A DNA stretch of 59,728 nucleotides. Origin: Streptomyces sp. G44. Lineage in GTDB: Bacteria > Actinomycetota > Actinomycetes > Streptomycetales > Streptomycetaceae. A program made the position numbers and the translations under genes. The stretch lies in assembly GCF_016905445.1 (NCBI RefSeq), contig NZ_JAFEXF010000022.1, positions 1 through 59,728 on the forward strand. Direction: 5' to 3'. The notes under the pieces are model-generated. The model worked only from the letters and a program-made list of their open reading frames with translations, ran no database searches and was not told the DNA's origin. Positions 58,157-59,728 of this stretch are shown piece by piece; within the stretch, counting starts at the first letter, position 1, and every line of letters begins with the position of its first letter.

Positions 58157-59728
58157 TTGTCCGTCAGTGCCGGCACCACGCTGCCCCTCACGGCTGCACA
58201 GCGCGAAATATGGATTGCCGAGCAGCGGCTGGGGAAAGGGAATTGCGTTTTCCGGGTGGGGGAGTACCTGGAGATCCACGGAGGCGTGGACCCGGAGCTG
58301 TTCGCGCGAGCCCTGAGACTCGTCGTCGCCGAGGCGGAGGCGCTGCACGTCCGCTTCGTCGAGGAACCGGGCGAGGTCCGGCAAGCCCTCCGGGAGCCCG
58401 TCGGCTGGCCGTTCGCGGTCACCGATCTGAGCGCGGAGCCGGACCCCGAACGGGCCGCCCACGCCTGGATGGACACCGCGGTCACCCGGCCCATGAACCT
58501 GACAGAGGACCCGCTGTTCGAGTACGCGCTCCTGAAGCTGGGCTCCGACCGCTTCTGGTGGTACCAGGGCTACCACCACGCCGTGATGGACGCCTTCGGA
58601 TCCCTGCTGATCACGCGCCGGGTCGCCGACGTCTACACCGCACTGGCCGGAGGCGGCACAGCGGGTGAGAGCCCATTCGGCACGCTGTCCGACCTCGTCG
58701 CGGCCGAACAGGCCTACCGGACATCGGGGCAATTCGCCCACGATGGGGCGTACTGGACGGAATGCTTCACCGATCGTCCGCAGCCGACCGGAATCGTCGG
58801 CACGCCTTCGACCACCCCGGAGCGCTATCTCCGGCATACCTCCGCACTGGAGTCGGCGGAGCACACGGCACTGCGCGACGCGGCCCACCGGGCCCGCGTC
58901 CCCTGGTCGCACCTCGTCATCGCCGCCGCGGCCCTCCACGTCCACCGGACGACCGGCACGGCCACCGTCGTCCTGGGCCTGCCGGTGGCGGCCCGCCTCA
59001 CCCTGGTGGAGCGGCGCACCCCCGGCACGGCCGCCAACGTCCTGCCGCTCCGGCTCACGCTACGGCCGGAGGCGACACTCGGCGGACTCCTCGCGCAGAT
59101 CGGCGAACGCGTGCGCGAACTGGGTGGCCACCAGCGGTACCGGGCCGAGGACATCCAGCGTGACCTCGCACTGCCCGGCCGCCCGGGGACCTGGTACGCG
59201 CCGGTCGTCAACGTCATGTCCTTCGACTACGCGATCACCTTCGACGGGCTGCCGACGACCGCGCACAACCTCTCCTCCGGCCTGGTGGGCGACCTCACCT
59301 TCGCCGTGTGGGACCGTCGCGACGGCGCGGCGCCGGCCGTCGACGTGAACGCCCACCCCGAACTGTGCACCCCCGATGAACTGGCCGTTCACCACCGGCG
59401 CCTGCGCGCGGCCCTGCGAGCCGTCACGGAGACCGATTGCTCCCGGCCGATCGGGCGGATCGATCTGCTGTCGGCGGAGGAGCGGGCGGTTGTGCTGGCG
59501 GTGCCTTCGGTGGGGGTGCCGTCGCGGGTGACGTTGCCGGAGTTGTTCGAGGCGCGGGTGGTGGCGGCGCCGGGGGCCGCGGCGGTGGTGTGGGAGGGGT
59601 CCACGCTGTCGTACGGGGAGCTGAACGTGCGGGGGGACCGGTTGGCTCATGGGCTTTTGGGGCGGGGGGGCGGGCCGGGGGGCGTGGTGGGTCCTGCTCT
59701 GCCCCGGGGCGGGGGGCTGGGGGTCGGC
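58157..59728 (+). CDS. Nonribosomal peptide synthetase, N-terminal part (EntF-like condensation domain, start of adenylation domain)
   Basis: An NRPS cut by the window end; 524 codons are visible. The TTG at 58157 is preceded by GGAGG with a 7-base spacer and the frame stays open to the end. Residues about 8-430 are a condensation domain: LTAAQREIWIAEQRL, the active-site segment YHHAVMDAFGSLLITRR (HHxxxD with Ala instead of Gly after the Asp), GLPVAARLTLVE, and HQRYRAEDIQRDL with VVNVMSFDY, the pattern of the EntF condensation domain, which accepts an acyl group from a separate carrier protein. An adenylation domain begins at about 450 (LPELFEARV, LSYGELNVRGDRLA). The last 25 codons look corrupted. 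Confidence 0.9.
   Translation, partial: MSVSAGTTLPLTAAQREIWIAEQRLGKGNCVFRVGEYLEIHGGVDPELFARALRLVVAEAEALHVRFVEEPGEVRQALREPVGWPFAVTDLSAEPDPERAAHAWMDTAVTRPMNLTEDPLFEYALLKLGSDRFWWYQGYHHAVMDAFGSLLITRRVADVYTALAGGGTAGESPFGTLSDLVAAEQAYRTSGQFAHDGAYWTECFTDRPQPTGIVGTPSTTPERYLRHTSALESAEHTALRDAAHRARVPWSHLVIAAAALHVHRTTGTATVVLGLPVAARLTLVERRTPGTAANVLPLRLTLRPEATLGGLLAQIGERVRELGGHQRYRAEDIQRDLALPGRPGTWYAPVVNVMSFDYAITFDGLPTTAHNLSSGLVGDLTFAVWDRRDGAAPAVDVNAHPELCTPDELAVHHRRLRAALRAVTETDCSRPIGRIDLLSAEERAVVLAVPSVGVPSRVTLPELFEARVVAAPGAAAVVWEGSTLSYGELNVRGDRLAHGLLGRGGGPGGVVGPALPRGGGLGVG

Noticed and set aside
57800..58945. Minus-strand protein opposite the NRPS start
   Set aside because: It is antisense to the condensation domain and has no recognisable domain.

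Overview
The window is high-GC actinobacterial DNA, almost certainly the chromosome of a Streptomyces. Evidence: strong GC bias at third codon positions, many GTG and some TTG starts, GGAGG-type ribosome binding sites, ATGA/GTGA stop-start overlaps, and typical Streptomyces genes (DUF5133, LPFR and DUF6131 small proteins, I36 inhibitor, DasR-like and DmdR1-like operator sites). No rRNA, tRNA, CRISPR array, transposase or integrase was recognised.

Layout. 0-8.3 kb: TOPRIM protein, two very small stress-type proteins, DUF5133 protein, large-subunit catalase, an ECF41 (SigJ-type) sigma factor facing its AhpD-like partner, a membrane protein and a coiled-coil/winged-helix protein. 8.6-16.5 kb: accessory metabolism and regulation: GNAT remnant, P450, HxlR regulator divergent from an MFS exporter, TetR regulator divergent from a TetX-like monooxygenase over three palindromic operators, TetR plus alpha/beta hydrolase, and a frameshifted unknown gene. 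16.7-27.9 kb: exported amidase, I36 inhibitor, ArsR-like regulator divergent from a secreted hydrolase, ICL/PEP-mutase-family protein, an iron-box-controlled siderophore ABC importer with a double-length permease, and a ZIP transporter. 27.9-32.6 kb: Tat-exported propeller-amidohydrolase with an EF-hand protein, and a chitin-type LPMO under a DasR-like site.

32.6-43.8 kb holds the least familiar cassette: a PAS-LuxR regulator divergent, across a perfect 28-bp palindrome, from a translationally coupled trio of ATP-grasp ligase, a dikinase-like protein with its domains in glucan-water-dikinase order, and an MFS exporter. A second Tat-type amidohydrolase, a GntR-MFS pair and an immunity-like protein follow. 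43.9-49.1 kb: secreted protein-arginine deiminase with complete catalytic residues, an unknown protein coupled to PhoD phosphatase, and a membrane-anchored Mrr-like nuclease. 49.3-51.9 kb: an unusual operon of an acyltransferase-like/PLP-aminotransferase fusion and a CdsA-like CTP transferase. 52-54 kb: an S1/zinc-ribbon-like protein, a frameshifted methyltransferase and a DUF2716 protein.

54.4 kb to the end is the edge of a nonribosomal peptide cluster: free-standing adenylating ligase, acyl carrier protein, MbtH protein and two uncharacterised proteins in one operon, divergent from an NRPS that opens with an EntF-like condensation domain and is cut by the window end. The ligase and carrier protein probably load the starter unit that this condensation domain accepts. 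The last ~80 bases look degraded (excess G) and should not be trusted. The strongest candidates for undescribed systems are the ATP-grasp/dikinase/MFS cassette, the acyltransferase-aminotransferase/CdsA pair, and the terminal NRPS cluster.
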